A stretch of 64,000 nucleotides of DNA from an uncultured Pelagibacteraceae bacterium (GTDB lineage: Bacteria > Pseudomonadota > Alphaproteobacteria > Pelagibacterales > Pelagibacteraceae): the NCBI GenBank assembly GCA_902578935.1, contig CACHEU010000002.1, forward strand, positions 124,001 to 188,000, in the 5' to 3' direction. Made by a program: the position numbers and the translations under genes. Under the pieces are notes generated by a model. The model searched no databases, had not been told where the DNA came from, and saw only the letters and a program-made list of their open reading frames with translations. Numbering within the stretch: position 1 is the first letter of the stretch; the number at the start of each line of letters is the position of its first letter. Positions 25,965 through 33,809 of this stretch are shown here, one piece after another.

Positions 25965-27035
25965 ATGAAAATTGGAGAAAAAAATTACCGTACTATCTGG
26001 TTTAAAGATAATAGTGTTAAAATTATTGATCAAACAAAGCTTCCACATCAATTCATAATTAAAGATTTAAAAACTGTTAAAGATTCAATTAATGCCATAA
26101 AAACCATGGAGGTTAGAGGTGCTCCATTAATAGGAGCTACAGCTGCCTATGGTTTGGTTTTAGCTATTATTGAAAAAAATGATCAATCATTTCTTAAAAA
26201 AGCCAGTGAAGATTTAATCCAATCTAGACCCACTGCTATTAATTTAAAATGGGCAGTAGACAGAATGATGAAAAAATTATCAGGAGTAAACAGCACTGAT
26301 ATTTTAAAAATAGCAACAAATGAGGCAAAAGCTATTTGTGAAGAAGATGTGGATTTTTGTAAAAACATTGGTCTAAACGGACTAAAGATAATTGAGGAAA
26401 TTTCTAAAAAGAAAAAAGATACGGTAAACATTTTAACTCATTGTAATGCAGGATGGCTTGCTACGATTGATTGGGGAACAGCCACTTCTCCTATTTATCA
26501 TGCTCATAAAAAAGGTATCAAAGTTCATGTTTGGGTGGATGAGACTAGACCTAGAAATCAAGGAGCTAATTTAACGTCATATGAGCTAAACGAAGAAGGA
26601 ATACCAAATACAATCATAGCTGATAATACAGGAGGTATTTTAATGCAAAGAGGTGAGGTAGATATGTGTATTACTGGAACTGACAGAACTCTTTCAACAG
26701 GAGATGTTGCAAATAAAATTGGCACGTATCTTAAGGCTTTAGCAGCTCATGATAACAAAGTTCCTTTTTATGTAGCTTTGCCAAGTTCGACAATTGATTG
26801 GAATTTAAAAAATTTTAAAGACATTCCAATAGAAGAGAGAAATTCAGAAGAATTATCCCATGTAGAGGGATTAAACAAAGATAACAAAGTAACAAGAGTT
26901 TTAATTTATCCAAAAAAAAGTAAAGCAATGAATTTGGCATTTGATGTTACCCCAGCCAAATATGTAACAGGATTAATAACGGAAAAAGGAGTTTGTGAAG
27001 CATCGCAGAAAGGATTAAAAAGTTTATTTAAATGA
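25965..27035 (+). CDS. mtnA: Methylthioribose-1-phosphate isomerase
   Basis: Isomerises methylthioribose-1-phosphate to methylthioribulose-1-phosphate. I use the ATG at 25965 (MKIGEKN...); a TTG at 25959 is also in frame and overlaps the previous stop. The 356-residue product has MEVRGAPLIGATAAYG (phosphate site), LTHCNAG with the catalytic Cys, ETRPRNQGANLTSYEL, ITGTDRTLSTGDVANKIGTY with the catalytic Asp, and FDVTPAKYVTGLITEKG at the C-terminus. Related eIF2B-like or ribose-1,5-bisphosphate isomerases are less likely given mtnP nearby. The next gene overlaps its stop by 4 bases. Confidence 0.93.
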   Translation: MKIGEKNYRTIWFKDNSVKIIDQTKLPHQFIIKDLKTVKDSINAIKTMEVRGAPLIGATAAYGLVLAIIEKNDQSFLKKASEDLIQSRPTAINLKWAVDRMMKKLSGVNSTDILKIATNEAKAICEEDVDFCKNIGLNGLKIIEEISKKKKDTVNILTHCNAGWLATIDWGTATSPIYHAHKKGIKVHVWVDETRPRNQGANLTSYELNEEGIPNTIIADNTGGILMQRGEVDMCITGTDRTLSTGDVANKIGTYLKALAAHDNKVPFYVALPSSTIDWNLKNFKDIPIEERNSEELSHVEGLNKDNKVTRVLIYPKKSKAMNLAFDVTPAKYVTGLITEKGVCEASQKGLKSLFK

Positions 27036-27817
27036 AACAAAATTCATACACTTCTGTCCAAAGATCCAATAATGGGATATCCCGCGTTAGATTAAATGAC
27101 CCCGATACTTATAATTCTATGTCTTTCAATATGCTTAACTCACTAATTGCTGCGCTTAAAGATCTGGATAAAGATAAAAAAACAAGAGTAATTATTATAG
27201 AAGGATCAGGAAAAGGTTTTAGTGCCGGGCACAACTTAAAAGAAGTTCGTTCTTTAAAAGGAAAGCCTAATTACAAAAAACTGTTTGATCTATGCTCTAA
27301 ATTAATGATGCTTATTATAAACAGTAACAAACCTGTTATTGCAAAAGTTCATGGAGCTGCTTTTGCAGCAGGATGTCAATTAGTTGCAACCTGCGATTTG
27401 GCTTTGAGCACAAATGATGCAAAGTTTTGTACACCCGGTGTTAACATAGGACTTTTTTGTAGTACACCTATGGTCGCTCTTAGTAGAAACGTTAGTAGAA
27501 AAAAAGCAATGAAGATGCTCATAACCGGCGATCCGATCAGTGCTCAGTATGCAAAAGAAATTGGTCTTATCAATGATCATTTTGATAGTTCAAAACTAGA
27601 AGAGGAAGTTTTGAAATTAGCTGGAACTATTATTTCTAAATCTACTAAAGTTGTTAAGATAGGAAAGAGAGCTTTTTACAAACAGTTGGCAATGCCAATT
27701 GATAAAGCTTACAAATATACAAGCAGAGTTATGAGTGAAAACATGATGTCTTTAGATGCCAAAGAAGGTATTTCTGCTTTTTTAGAAAAGAGAAATCCCA
27801 AATGGAAAGATAAATGA
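27032..27817 (+). CDS. Enoyl-CoA hydratase-like protein (ECHDC3 type) without the two catalytic Glu
   Basis: Crotonase-fold protein of 261 residues. GSGKGFSAGHNLKEV and GAAFAAGCQLVATCDLAL give the oxyanion hole. The positions that hold the two catalytic glutamates in true hydratases read Gln (in AGCQLVA) and a Gly/Val (in TPGVNIGLFCSTP). The latter segment is almost the signature of human ECHDC3, a crotonase relative of unclear activity. So canonical hydration of enoyl-CoA is unlikely; thioesterase, isomerase or a different CoA chemistry is possible. It is co-transcribed with mtnA and the CoA-binding gene (4-base overlaps both sides). Confidence 0.8.
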   Translation: MKQNSYTSVQRSNNGISRVRLNDPDTYNSMSFNMLNSLIAALKDLDKDKKTRVIIIEGSGKGFSAGHNLKEVRSLKGKPNYKKLFDLCSKLMMLIINSNKPVIAKVHGAAFAAGCQLVATCDLALSTNDAKFCTPGVNIGLFCSTPMVALSRNVSRKKAMKMLITGDPISAQYAKEIGLINDHFDSSKLEEEVLKLAGTIISKSTKVVKIGKRAFYKQLAMPIDKAYKYTSRVMSENMMSLDAKEGISAFLEKRNPKWKDK

Positions 27818-28287
27818 CGGATGATAATTTAATTAAACAAACTCTTGATTCTGCAAAAACAATTGCAATGGTTGGAGCTAGTACAACAAAAGAAGAGGAA
27901 GTTATAGCTAAAACAAGATTAAAACCTTCAATTATTGTTATGAAGTATCTTTTAGAGTTTGGTTACAAAGTGATACCTGTAAATCCTTTTTCTGAAGGAA
28001 AAAAAGTAAACGGCGAAATAATAGTTGGAAAATTAGAAGATATTTCTACTCCCGTAGATATAGTAAATGTTTTTCGTCCGTCTAAAGAAGCACCAGAGAT
28101 AGCTAAACAAACAGTTAAGATTGGAGCAAAAGTTCTTTGGTTGCAGTTTGGTATTCAAAACAAAGAAGCAGAGAAAATTTCTAATTCGTCAGGGATTACA
28201 TGCATTATGAATAAATGTATTAAACAGGAATACCAAAGATTATTTTTAAAATCCAAACCTGTTTTTCCAGTTCTTTTGCCTGATTGA
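27814..28287 (+). CDS. CoA-binding-domain protein (YccU-like)
   Basis: A 157-residue single Rossmann-fold CoA-binding protein, similar to the first domain of succinyl-CoA synthetase alpha. The N-terminal strand-loop reads IAMVGASTTKEEE, followed by RLKPSIIVMKYLLEFGYKVIPVNPF, DIVNVFRPSKEAPEIA and GAKVLWLQFGIQNKEA, and CIMNKCIKQEYQRL at the end. No ligase or acyltransferase domain is attached. The role of such stand-alone proteins is not established. It overlaps the ECHDC3-like gene by 4 bases and converges with the aldolase/SDR gene 7 bases away. Confidence 0.85.
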   Translation: MTDDNLIKQTLDSAKTIAMVGASTTKEEEVIAKTRLKPSIIVMKYLLEFGYKVIPVNPFSEGKKVNGEIIVGKLEDISTPVDIVNVFRPSKEAPEIAKQTVKIGAKVLWLQFGIQNKEAEKISNSSGITCIMNKCIKQEYQRLFLKSKPVFPVLLPD

Positions 28288-28294
28288 TTGAAAA

Positions 28295-30328
28295 TTATCT
28301 TAAAGAGGCAGCTATATTTCCGCCATCAACCGTGAGAACTGCGCCAGTGGTTTTTTTTGAAACAGCTAAATGAAAAAATGCTTTAGCAACATCTTCTGCT
28401 TTTACTTCGTTTGATAATAAATTTCCTCTCATGTATGTGTCCGTACTTACCGATCTTGCTTTAGCTCTAGTTTTAATCATCTTACCAGTCATTAAACCAC
28501 TTTTTATTCTATCTGCATTCACTCCATTAGATCTAATACCATAAGATCCGTAGTCTACTGCGTATTGTTTGCATAAACTAAGTAAAGCAGATTTTGGCAA
28601 TCCGTAAGGTCCAAAGTTCTTTCCAGGATTTACAGACTGTTTTGAAATATTAAAAAGTAGACATCCATTAATATTTTGTTTTTTCATTATCTTAATTGCT
28701 TCAGACGCACAATTTTGATGCGAAAAGAAATTAATTTCAAAACTTTTTCTTAAAATCTCATCACTTACATCACCAATTGCACCACCAGGAGCAGCTCCAG
28801 CATTTGAAATTAAAATGTCAAAGCCTCCAAATTTTTCACAGATTTTTTTAAACGCATTTTTAACACTTTTTTTATTTGTCACATCACAATGAATACAAAG
28901 ATCTTTAATCTTAGATTGTATTTCGTTTAAACGTTTTAAATCGTAATCGAGCAAAACTACTTCTGCTCCATAACTTTTAAACATTTTGTAAGTTTCAAAA
29001 CCTATAGTGCCTGTACCTCCAGTGACGACAACAACATTTCCTTCAAGAAGTTTTTTCTTTCTTTTAATTTTTGCTTGTTCTAAAGACCAGTATTCAACAT
29101 CAAAAAGATCTTTTTCTGGAATAAATTTATAGGTTGAAGTTTCTTCAACAGAACTAATTACCTTAGCATTTGTTTCGGTTAAATCACCAGCTATCCTTGC
29201 TGAATTTAAATCTTTACCAACACTAAACATACCAACATTTTGTACCAGAACTACTCTTGGTGAAGTATCCAGCATTACTTTTTTTCCTTTAACTTTTTTA
29301 CTATTCACTTTGAAATAATTTATGTATTTTTTTCGATAATTTTCAAAAGCCTTTTTTGCTGTATTTTTAAATTCTTCAGCAGAAGAACTTTTCTTAGGTG
29401 TGATTATCAAGGGAAAAGGTTTCACCCTAATTACATGGTCTGGTGTTGCAGTACCTCTAGATGAATATGATTTAACATTCTTTCCATTAATAAAATACTT
29501 TAAGTGTTTGTTTAATCTATAGTTAATAATAAATTTTTGATCTTTATTCTCAGACAAAAGACCTCTTATTATTGGAGCAACTTCATGTGGGTTAAATTTT
29601 GTATTAAATTTTTTAATTTGTTTTATTTTTTTGCTTTTTAATTTTTTTACTGCTCTTTCAGCTTTTGACACATATTTTATCATCAAGTCATAAGCTTCTT
29701 TGCAATCATTGGAAAAAGTAAAGATTCCATGATTCATAAGTATCAAACAGTCAATATTTGGATTTTTTGAGTAAACTTCATTTATTTTTTTAGCCAGCAT
29801 AAAACCAGGCATTACGTAGGGGACTATACTAGCTTTTTTTCCAAATATTTTTTTGCAAAAATTTAATCCTCCAGGTCTATTTGTTATATTCATCACTGCA
29901 TCAGCATGCGTATGGTCTACATATTTAAAAGGTAAAAATGCATGCAAAAATGTTTCAACAGAAGGGTTAGGCGACTTAATATCAATTAAATTTCTTTTTT
30001 GATAAGCAACCATATCTTCGTCAGATAAATATTTTTTGTTTTTAAGGGATAACAGAGGTTTTAATTTAACAGCAGGAAGCCCGGGAGGCTCTATATCTGC
30101 CATGTCCCAACCGCTTCCTTTAACACATAGAACTTCATATTTTTTACCATCAATGTCTTTGATAGTGGTTTTGACAGAGGTATTACCACCTCCATGTAAA
30201 ACTAATTCTTTATTTCTTCCTAACAGGCGTGTTGTGTAAACTCTTAAGGCTAAATCCTTGGAAAAACCAAGCTTTTTGTAGGTTTTTACATATTTTTCTG
30301 CAACTTTTTTTGACCAATTGTTTTTCAA
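28295..30328 (-). CDS. Class II aldolase fused to short-chain dehydrogenase (RhaD/RhaE-like)
   Basis: Two-domain protein of 677 residues, the length of rhizobial rhamnulose-1-phosphate aldolase/lactaldehyde dehydrogenase fusions. The aldolase part (about 1-400) has LHGGGNTSVK, PSVETFLHAF with the candidate catalytic Glu, VDHTHADAV and LMNHGIF giving the three zinc His. The SDR part (about 425-677) has VVTGGTGTIGFETYKM for NAD(P), NISKQS with the catalytic Ser and YGLPKSALL with Tyr and Lys, and ends TVDGGNIAAS. Class II aldolases yield DHAP plus an aldehyde, which the SDR could oxidise or reduce. Rhamnose-catabolic genes are absent nearby; methylthioribulose-1-phosphate is an alternative substrate. 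Confidence 0.88.
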   Translation of the reverse strand: MKNNWSKKVAEKYVKTYKKLGFSKDLALRVYTTRLLGRNKELVLHGGGNTSVKTTIKDIDGKKYEVLCVKGSGWDMADIEPPGLPAVKLKPLLSLKNKKYLSDEDMVAYQKRNLIDIKSPNPSVETFLHAFLPFKYVDHTHADAVMNITNRPGGLNFCKKIFGKKASIVPYVMPGFMLAKKINEVYSKNPNIDCLILMNHGIFTFSNDCKEAYDLMIKYVSKAERAVKKLKSKKIKQIKKFNTKFNPHEVAPIIRGLLSENKDQKFIINYRLNKHLKYFINGKNVKSYSSRGTATPDHVIRVKPFPLIITPKKSSSAEEFKNTAKKAFENYRKKYINYFKVNSKKVKGKKVMLDTSPRVVLVQNVGMFSVGKDLNSARIAGDLTETNAKVISSVEETSTYKFIPEKDLFDVEYWSLEQAKIKRKKKLLEGNVVVVTGGTGTIGFETYKMFKSYGAEVVLLDYDLKRLNEIQSKIKDLCIHCDVTNKKSVKNAFKKICEKFGGFDILISNAGAAPGGAIGDVSDEILRKSFEINFFSHQNCASEAIKIMKKQNINGCLLFNISKQSVNPGKNFGPYGLPKSALLSLCKQYAVDYGSYGIRSNGVNADRIKSGLMTGKMIKTRAKARSVSTDTYMRGNLLSNEVKAEDVAKAFFHLAVSKKTTGAVLTVDGGNIAASLR

Positions 30329-30417
30329 AATTAAACTCCAATTTTTATCAACAATGAATTTTTAGTTGTAAAAAATAAAATAACAAGCTAAAAAAAATAT
30401 AACGAGTCGGAAAAAAA
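30329..30417. promoter_or_regulatory. Divergent control region between the aldolase/SDR and speDE genes
   Basis: The 89 bases between the two starts must contain promoters for both directions. The stretch is A/T-rich with poly-A tracts and no clear hairpin. I looked for a riboswitch-like structure and found none, and no hexamer pair is convincing. Confidence 0.4.
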
Positions 30418-31458
30418 ATGAAAAAAGTTGGAGAACACGTAACAATAGATTTTTTAGGTGTAAAGAAGGAGTACTCTCCTGATTTTTACAGCAAAGTAAT
30501 ATATAAAATTGCAAAAAAAGCCAAAATAGAAGTTCTCAACATTTCTGAAAAGATATTTAAACCACAAGGATATACTTGCCTGGCTCTTTTGGCCGAAAGT
30601 CATATGAGTTTTCATACCTTTCCAGAGAGAGGTATAATTAGCTTTGACTTTTTTACTTGTGGAAAAATTTCGCCAAAAGCAGCTTTAGATGTCTTAAAAG
30701 AAGAAATTAAACATGAAAGAGCTGTAGTTAGAAGCTTTGATAGAAGCAATAAGGGTGTATACGAAGACATATATAGTACACCTGGACATAAAAAATATTA
30801 TGTTGTGGATGACGTTTTGGAAAATTTTGTATCAAAAGTTGGCCAACATATTGAAGTTTTAAAATTAGAAGAATTTGGAAATGCTCTTTTTATAGATAGT
30901 GAGCTGCAAGTAGCTGAAAAAGATGAAAAAAAATATAGTGGTCAATTTGTTAGTTCAGCTCTTAGTTTGTCCAAAGATAATTCCAGTGCAGCAATAATAG
31001 GCGGAGGAGATGGTGGCGTAGCGAGAGAACTGTCATCAAAAGGGTTTGATCTAATCGATTGGTACGAGTTAGACCCTGAAGTAGTAAAAGTTTGTAGAAA
31101 ACACCTTCCAAAAGTTTGTGGAGATATAAAAGCAAATAACAAAGTAAAAACTTACTGGGGAGATGCTTTTGAAAGTATTAAGAAAGTTAAAGATTCAAAA
31201 TACGATAAAATTTTTGTTGATCTTAATGACGATGATTTCTGTATAAATTTAGCTGCAAAAAACATGAAAGGTCTAAAAAGAATTCTTAAGCCGGGTGGAA
31301 TAATTACAGCTCAAGTTGGTTGTCTTTCAAAAAATCCAAAACAAGTTAAAAACTGGTTAGGGGTTTTAGAAAATAACTTTGGAAATGCAGAATTATCAGA
31401 AGTTTTTATACCTAGTTTTGATTGTAGATGGAGTTTCGCTTCCTCATCTCACAAATAA
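30418..31458 (+). CDS. Fused S-adenosylmethionine decarboxylase / spermidine synthase-like protein
   Basis: One 346-residue protein carrying both steps of aminopropyl transfer. Residues 1-115 are bacterial AdoMet decarboxylase: Glu60-Ser61 at the self-cleavage site (LAESHMSFHTFPE) to give pyruvoyl, catalytic His66 and Cys81 (DFFTCGK). Residues about 125-346 are a spermidine-synthase-like methyltransferase fold: Gln164, GGGDGG at 195-200, WYELDPEVVKVC, GDAF and Asp268 in FVDLNDDD. The usual YHE substrate motif reads YSGQF here, so the amine acceptor may not be putrescine. AdoMet decarboxylase produces decarboxylated AdoMet; aminopropyl transfer releases methylthioadenosine, the substrate of nearby mtnP. 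Confidence 0.9.
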   Translation: MKKVGEHVTIDFLGVKKEYSPDFYSKVIYKIAKKAKIEVLNISEKIFKPQGYTCLALLAESHMSFHTFPERGIISFDFFTCGKISPKAALDVLKEEIKHERAVVRSFDRSNKGVYEDIYSTPGHKKYYVVDDVLENFVSKVGQHIEVLKLEEFGNALFIDSELQVAEKDEKKYSGQFVSSALSLSKDNSSAAIIGGGDGGVARELSSKGFDLIDWYELDPEVVKVCRKHLPKVCGDIKANNKVKTYWGDAFESIKKVKDSKYDKIFVDLNDDDFCINLAAKNMKGLKRILKPGGIITAQVGCLSKNPKQVKNWLGVLENNFGNAELSEVFIPSFDCRWSFASSSHK

Positions 31459-31462
31459 TCTC

Positions 31463-31479
31463 GCTTAATTAAGCTTTTT
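31463..31479 (+). terminator. Weak terminator candidate after speDE
   Basis: GCTTAATTAAGC (31463-31474) is a perfect palindrome that can fold into a 4-base stem, followed directly by TTTTT. The stem is short, so efficiency is uncertain. It lies 4 bases after the speDE stop. Confidence 0.35.
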
Positions 31480-31504
31480 ATCATCAAGAAAATATGGAAT
31501 AATA

Positions 31505-31525
31505 TCCCCATAATTTAGGAGGGGA
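31505..31525 (+). promoter_or_regulatory. Shine-Dalgarno of the binding-protein gene within an inverted repeat
   Basis: AGGAGGGG (31517-31524) is the strongest ribosome site in the window. Its last bases, GGGGA (31521-31525), are complementary to TCCCC (31505-31509), so a 5-base GC-rich hairpin could hide the site. That would allow translational control of the ABC binding protein. The pairing is seen in sequence; control is inference. Confidence 0.4.
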
Positions 31526-31526
31526 A

Positions 31527-32384
31527 ATGATTAGGATTAAAAAATTAATTCTATCAATATTTGCATTTTTGTTTTTGATTACATCAAATACTTATGCAGA
31601 TAAAGTTAGGATAGCCACAGAAGGTGCATATCCTCCATGGAATTCAAAATCAGCAGACGGGAAACTAATTGGTTTTGAAGTGGAACTTGCAAATGTTCTG
31701 TGTGGTTATATGGGTCACGAATGTACTATCGTGGAACAAGATTGGGATGGAATGATCCCAGCACTTAGAATGAGAAAGTATGATGCAATAATGGCAGGTA
31801 TGTCTATTACTGATGAAAGAAAAAAAGTAATAACTTTCTCACAAGGTTATGCAGATGAAGTAGCTTCTCTTGCTGTAATGAAAGGTTCTAGTTTAGAAAG
31901 TTTAAAAACTGTAGAAGCAGTAAATCTTTCAAAAGGAGCTAAGAAAACTCTTAAAACTTTAACGACAGCTTTAGCTGGTAAGACAGTTGGAGTTCAAGTT
32001 GGAACTATTCACCAAAACTTTTTGGAGTCAGGTGATGTAGGAAAAGTTAACGTTAGAACTTACAAGACTCAGGATGAAGTAAATTTAGATTTAGCAGCAG
32101 GAAGAATTGATGTTGCTCTAGCTGCAGCTGTAGCATTTACAGATTACGCAGAAAAATCTGGTAAACCTGTAGTTTTAGTTGGACCAACTTTTTCTGGCGG
32201 TGCTTTCGGTAATGGTGTAGGAGTTGGCTTAAGACAAGAAGCTCAATTCGGATCTAGCACTGCAATGGGAAAACGTGATGGGCAGTTGCTTAAAGATTTT
32301 AACAAAGCAATCAATAAAGCAAGAAAAGACGGAAAAATAAGTGAGCTTGCTATTAAATGGTTTGGCTTTGATGCTTCTATGTAG
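31527..32384 (+). CDS. Polar amino-acid ABC transporter substrate-binding protein
   Basis: Periplasmic binding protein of the HisJ/ArtJ/OccT group (SBP family 3). Residues 1-24 are a signal peptide cleaved near TYA-DKV. The mature part begins VRIATEGAYPPWNSKSADGKLIGFEVELAN, the family's ligand-binding start; QDWDGMIPALRMRKYDAIMAGMSIT and GVQVGTIHQNFLE (second lobe) follow, ending AIKWFGFDAS. The length (285) fits the family. The ligand may be a basic or polar amino acid or an opine; the sequence does not decide. Two permease genes follow, separated by a hairpin. Confidence 0.93.
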   Translation: MIRIKKLILSIFAFLFLITSNTYADKVRIATEGAYPPWNSKSADGKLIGFEVELANVLCGYMGHECTIVEQDWDGMIPALRMRKYDAIMAGMSITDERKKVITFSQGYADEVASLAVMKGSSLESLKTVEAVNLSKGAKKTLKTLTTALAGKTVGVQVGTIHQNFLESGDVGKVNVRTYKTQDEVNLDLAAGRIDVALAAAVAFTDYAEKSGKPVVLVGPTFSGGAFGNGVGVGLRQEAQFGSSTAMGKRDGQLLKDFNKAINKARKDGKISELAIKWFGFDASM

Positions 32385-32397
32385 CAAATAATTATTT

Positions 32398-32421
32398 AGG
32401 CGGTTGTTGATTCAACCGCCT
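32398..32421 (+). other. Intercistronic hairpin between binding protein and permease
   Basis: GGCGGTTG (32399-32406) pairs perfectly with CAACCGCC (32413-32420); an outer A-T pair makes nine pairs around a six-base loop. There is no T run after it. Such hairpins between binding-protein and permease cistrons commonly stabilise the upstream message or partly attenuate transcription, so that more binding protein than permease is made. It also contains an in-frame TTG that I reject as the permease start. Confidence 0.8.
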
Positions 32422-32427
32422 TATAAA

Positions 32428-33120
32428 ATGGAACTTCTTGTATTTGGTAAAAACGGTTGGGGAGACGAACTTTTTTTTGCAACTCTAATGACTTTAGCGG
32501 TTGCGATAACCGCAATGTTAATCGGATTTTTCTTTGCTCTTATCTTTACACCATTAAAAATTTCAAAGAATAAAATTTTAAATTTTATAGGTAATTTTTA
32601 CACCACGGTTATAAGAGGCGTTCCTGAATTATTAGTTATTTATCTTTTCTTCTTCGGCGGTAGCACTGCTGTAATGTTTGTTGCAAAAATTTTTGGATAT
32701 GAAGGTTATATTGAAATAAATGCCTTCATAACAGGTGCTTTTTCAATCGGCATAATTTCTGGAGCATACTCTACAGAAGTTTTTAGAGGGGCTTATCAAT
32801 CAATTAAACGCGGCCAATTTGAAGCTAGCAAGGTGTTAGGATTAAAAAAAAACTTATCTTTTTTTAAAGTAATTCTTCCACAAATGTTAAGACTAGCAAT
32901 ACCGAATATTACTAATGTTTGGCAAATTACTCTTAAAGATACTGCTTTAATTTCTGTAACAGGTTTAGTCGAAATAATGAGGCAGTCACATATAGCAGCA
33001 GGCTCCACCAGAGATCCTTTACTATTCTATTCATTCGCAGCTGTTTTATATTTAATTTTAACTTTTTTTAGTATGAAGGTTTTAAATAAATTAGAAACTC
33101 ACTATCAAAGGGGGCATTAA
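32428..33120 (+). CDS. Polar amino-acid ABC transporter permease (HisQ-type)
   Basis: Inner-membrane permease of the HisQ/HisM group. I start it at ATG 32428 (MELLVFGKNGW), since the upstream TTG lies in the hairpin. It has about five membrane segments, the GVPELLVIYLFFF segment with the family's (R)GxPELL pattern, and the EAA loop GAYQSIKRGQFEASKVLGL (about residues 117-135), which binds the ATPase. The stop overlaps the next permease start by one base (TAATG). Confidence 0.93.
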   Translation: MELLVFGKNGWGDELFFATLMTLAVAITAMLIGFFFALIFTPLKISKNKILNFIGNFYTTVIRGVPELLVIYLFFFGGSTAVMFVAKIFGYEGYIEINAFITGAFSIGIISGAYSTEVFRGAYQSIKRGQFEASKVLGLKKNLSFFKVILPQMLRLAIPNITNVWQITLKDTALISVTGLVEIMRQSHIAAGSTRDPLLFYSFAAVLYLILTFFSMKVLNKLETHYQRGH

Positions 33121-33797
33121 TGGATTTTGATTTAATGATCTCCAGTTTTCCAAAGTTACTAAATGCAACTTTGGTTACGCTAAAATTAGTTTCACTATCA
33201 CTTATTTTTGGTATTTTCTTAGGAACTTTCTTTGCAATTTTAAGAACAGGAAAAAATAAATTTCTTAAAAATTTTTCTTATTATTATTCATATGTTTTCA
33301 GAGGAACACCCATGCTTGTTCAACTTTTTATTATTTATTTCGGACTTGCACAAATTGAATATTTAAGATCTAGTTTTCTTTGGATTATTTTAAAAGAACC
33401 TTACTGGTGTGCCATTATTGCTTTTACTTTAAATACTGGTGCCTACACATCAGAAATTTTAAGATCTGCGTTTGAAACAATCGACAAGGGATATATAGAG
33501 GCAGGACAAAGTCTTGGGATTCCAAAAAATAAAATTTTTTACAAAATCAAATTTCCTATCGCAATTAGACAATCCCTTCCAGCCTATAGCAACGAGATGA
33601 TATTGATGCTTAAAGGGACTTCTCTAGCAAGCACAGTGACTTTGATGGATTTAACAGGTGTAGCAAAATTTATTATTTCAACCACTTTTAAACCGATAGA
33701 GATATTTATTGTTGCTGGTAGTATATATCTGTTTATTACTTTCTTAATTCACACTTTTGTTAAATTGGTAGAGAGAAAATTAGAATACCCGAAATAA
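33120..33797 (+). CDS. Polar amino-acid ABC transporter permease (HisM-type)
   Basis: Second permease, 225 residues, about five membrane segments. FRGTPMLVQLFIIYFG is the HisM/GlnP signature and the EAA loop reads ETIDKGYIEAGQSLGIPK. It is translationally coupled to the first permease (1-base overlap). No ABC ATP-binding subunit follows: the next gene is on the other strand 12 bases on. The ATPase must be encoded elsewhere or shared with another importer. Confidence 0.93.
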   Translation: MDFDLMISSFPKLLNATLVTLKLVSLSLIFGIFLGTFFAILRTGKNKFLKNFSYYYSYVFRGTPMLVQLFIIYFGLAQIEYLRSSFLWIILKEPYWCAIIAFTLNTGAYTSEILRSAFETIDKGYIEAGQSLGIPKNKIFYKIKFPIAIRQSLPAYSNEMILMLKGTSLASTVTLMDLTGVAKFIISTTFKPIEIFIVAGSIYLFITFLIHTFVKLVERKLEYPK

Positions 33798-33809
33798 TAA
33801 TTTCTAAAA

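Noticed and set aside
30329-30417. Possible polyamine or SAM riboswitch upstream of speDE
   Set aside because: I looked for paired stems and conserved cores and found none in 89 A/T-rich bases.
32404-32427. TTG start extending the HisQ-type permease
   Set aside because: The TTG lies in the stem of a perfect hairpin and the added residues have no family match; ATG 32428 gives the conserved start.
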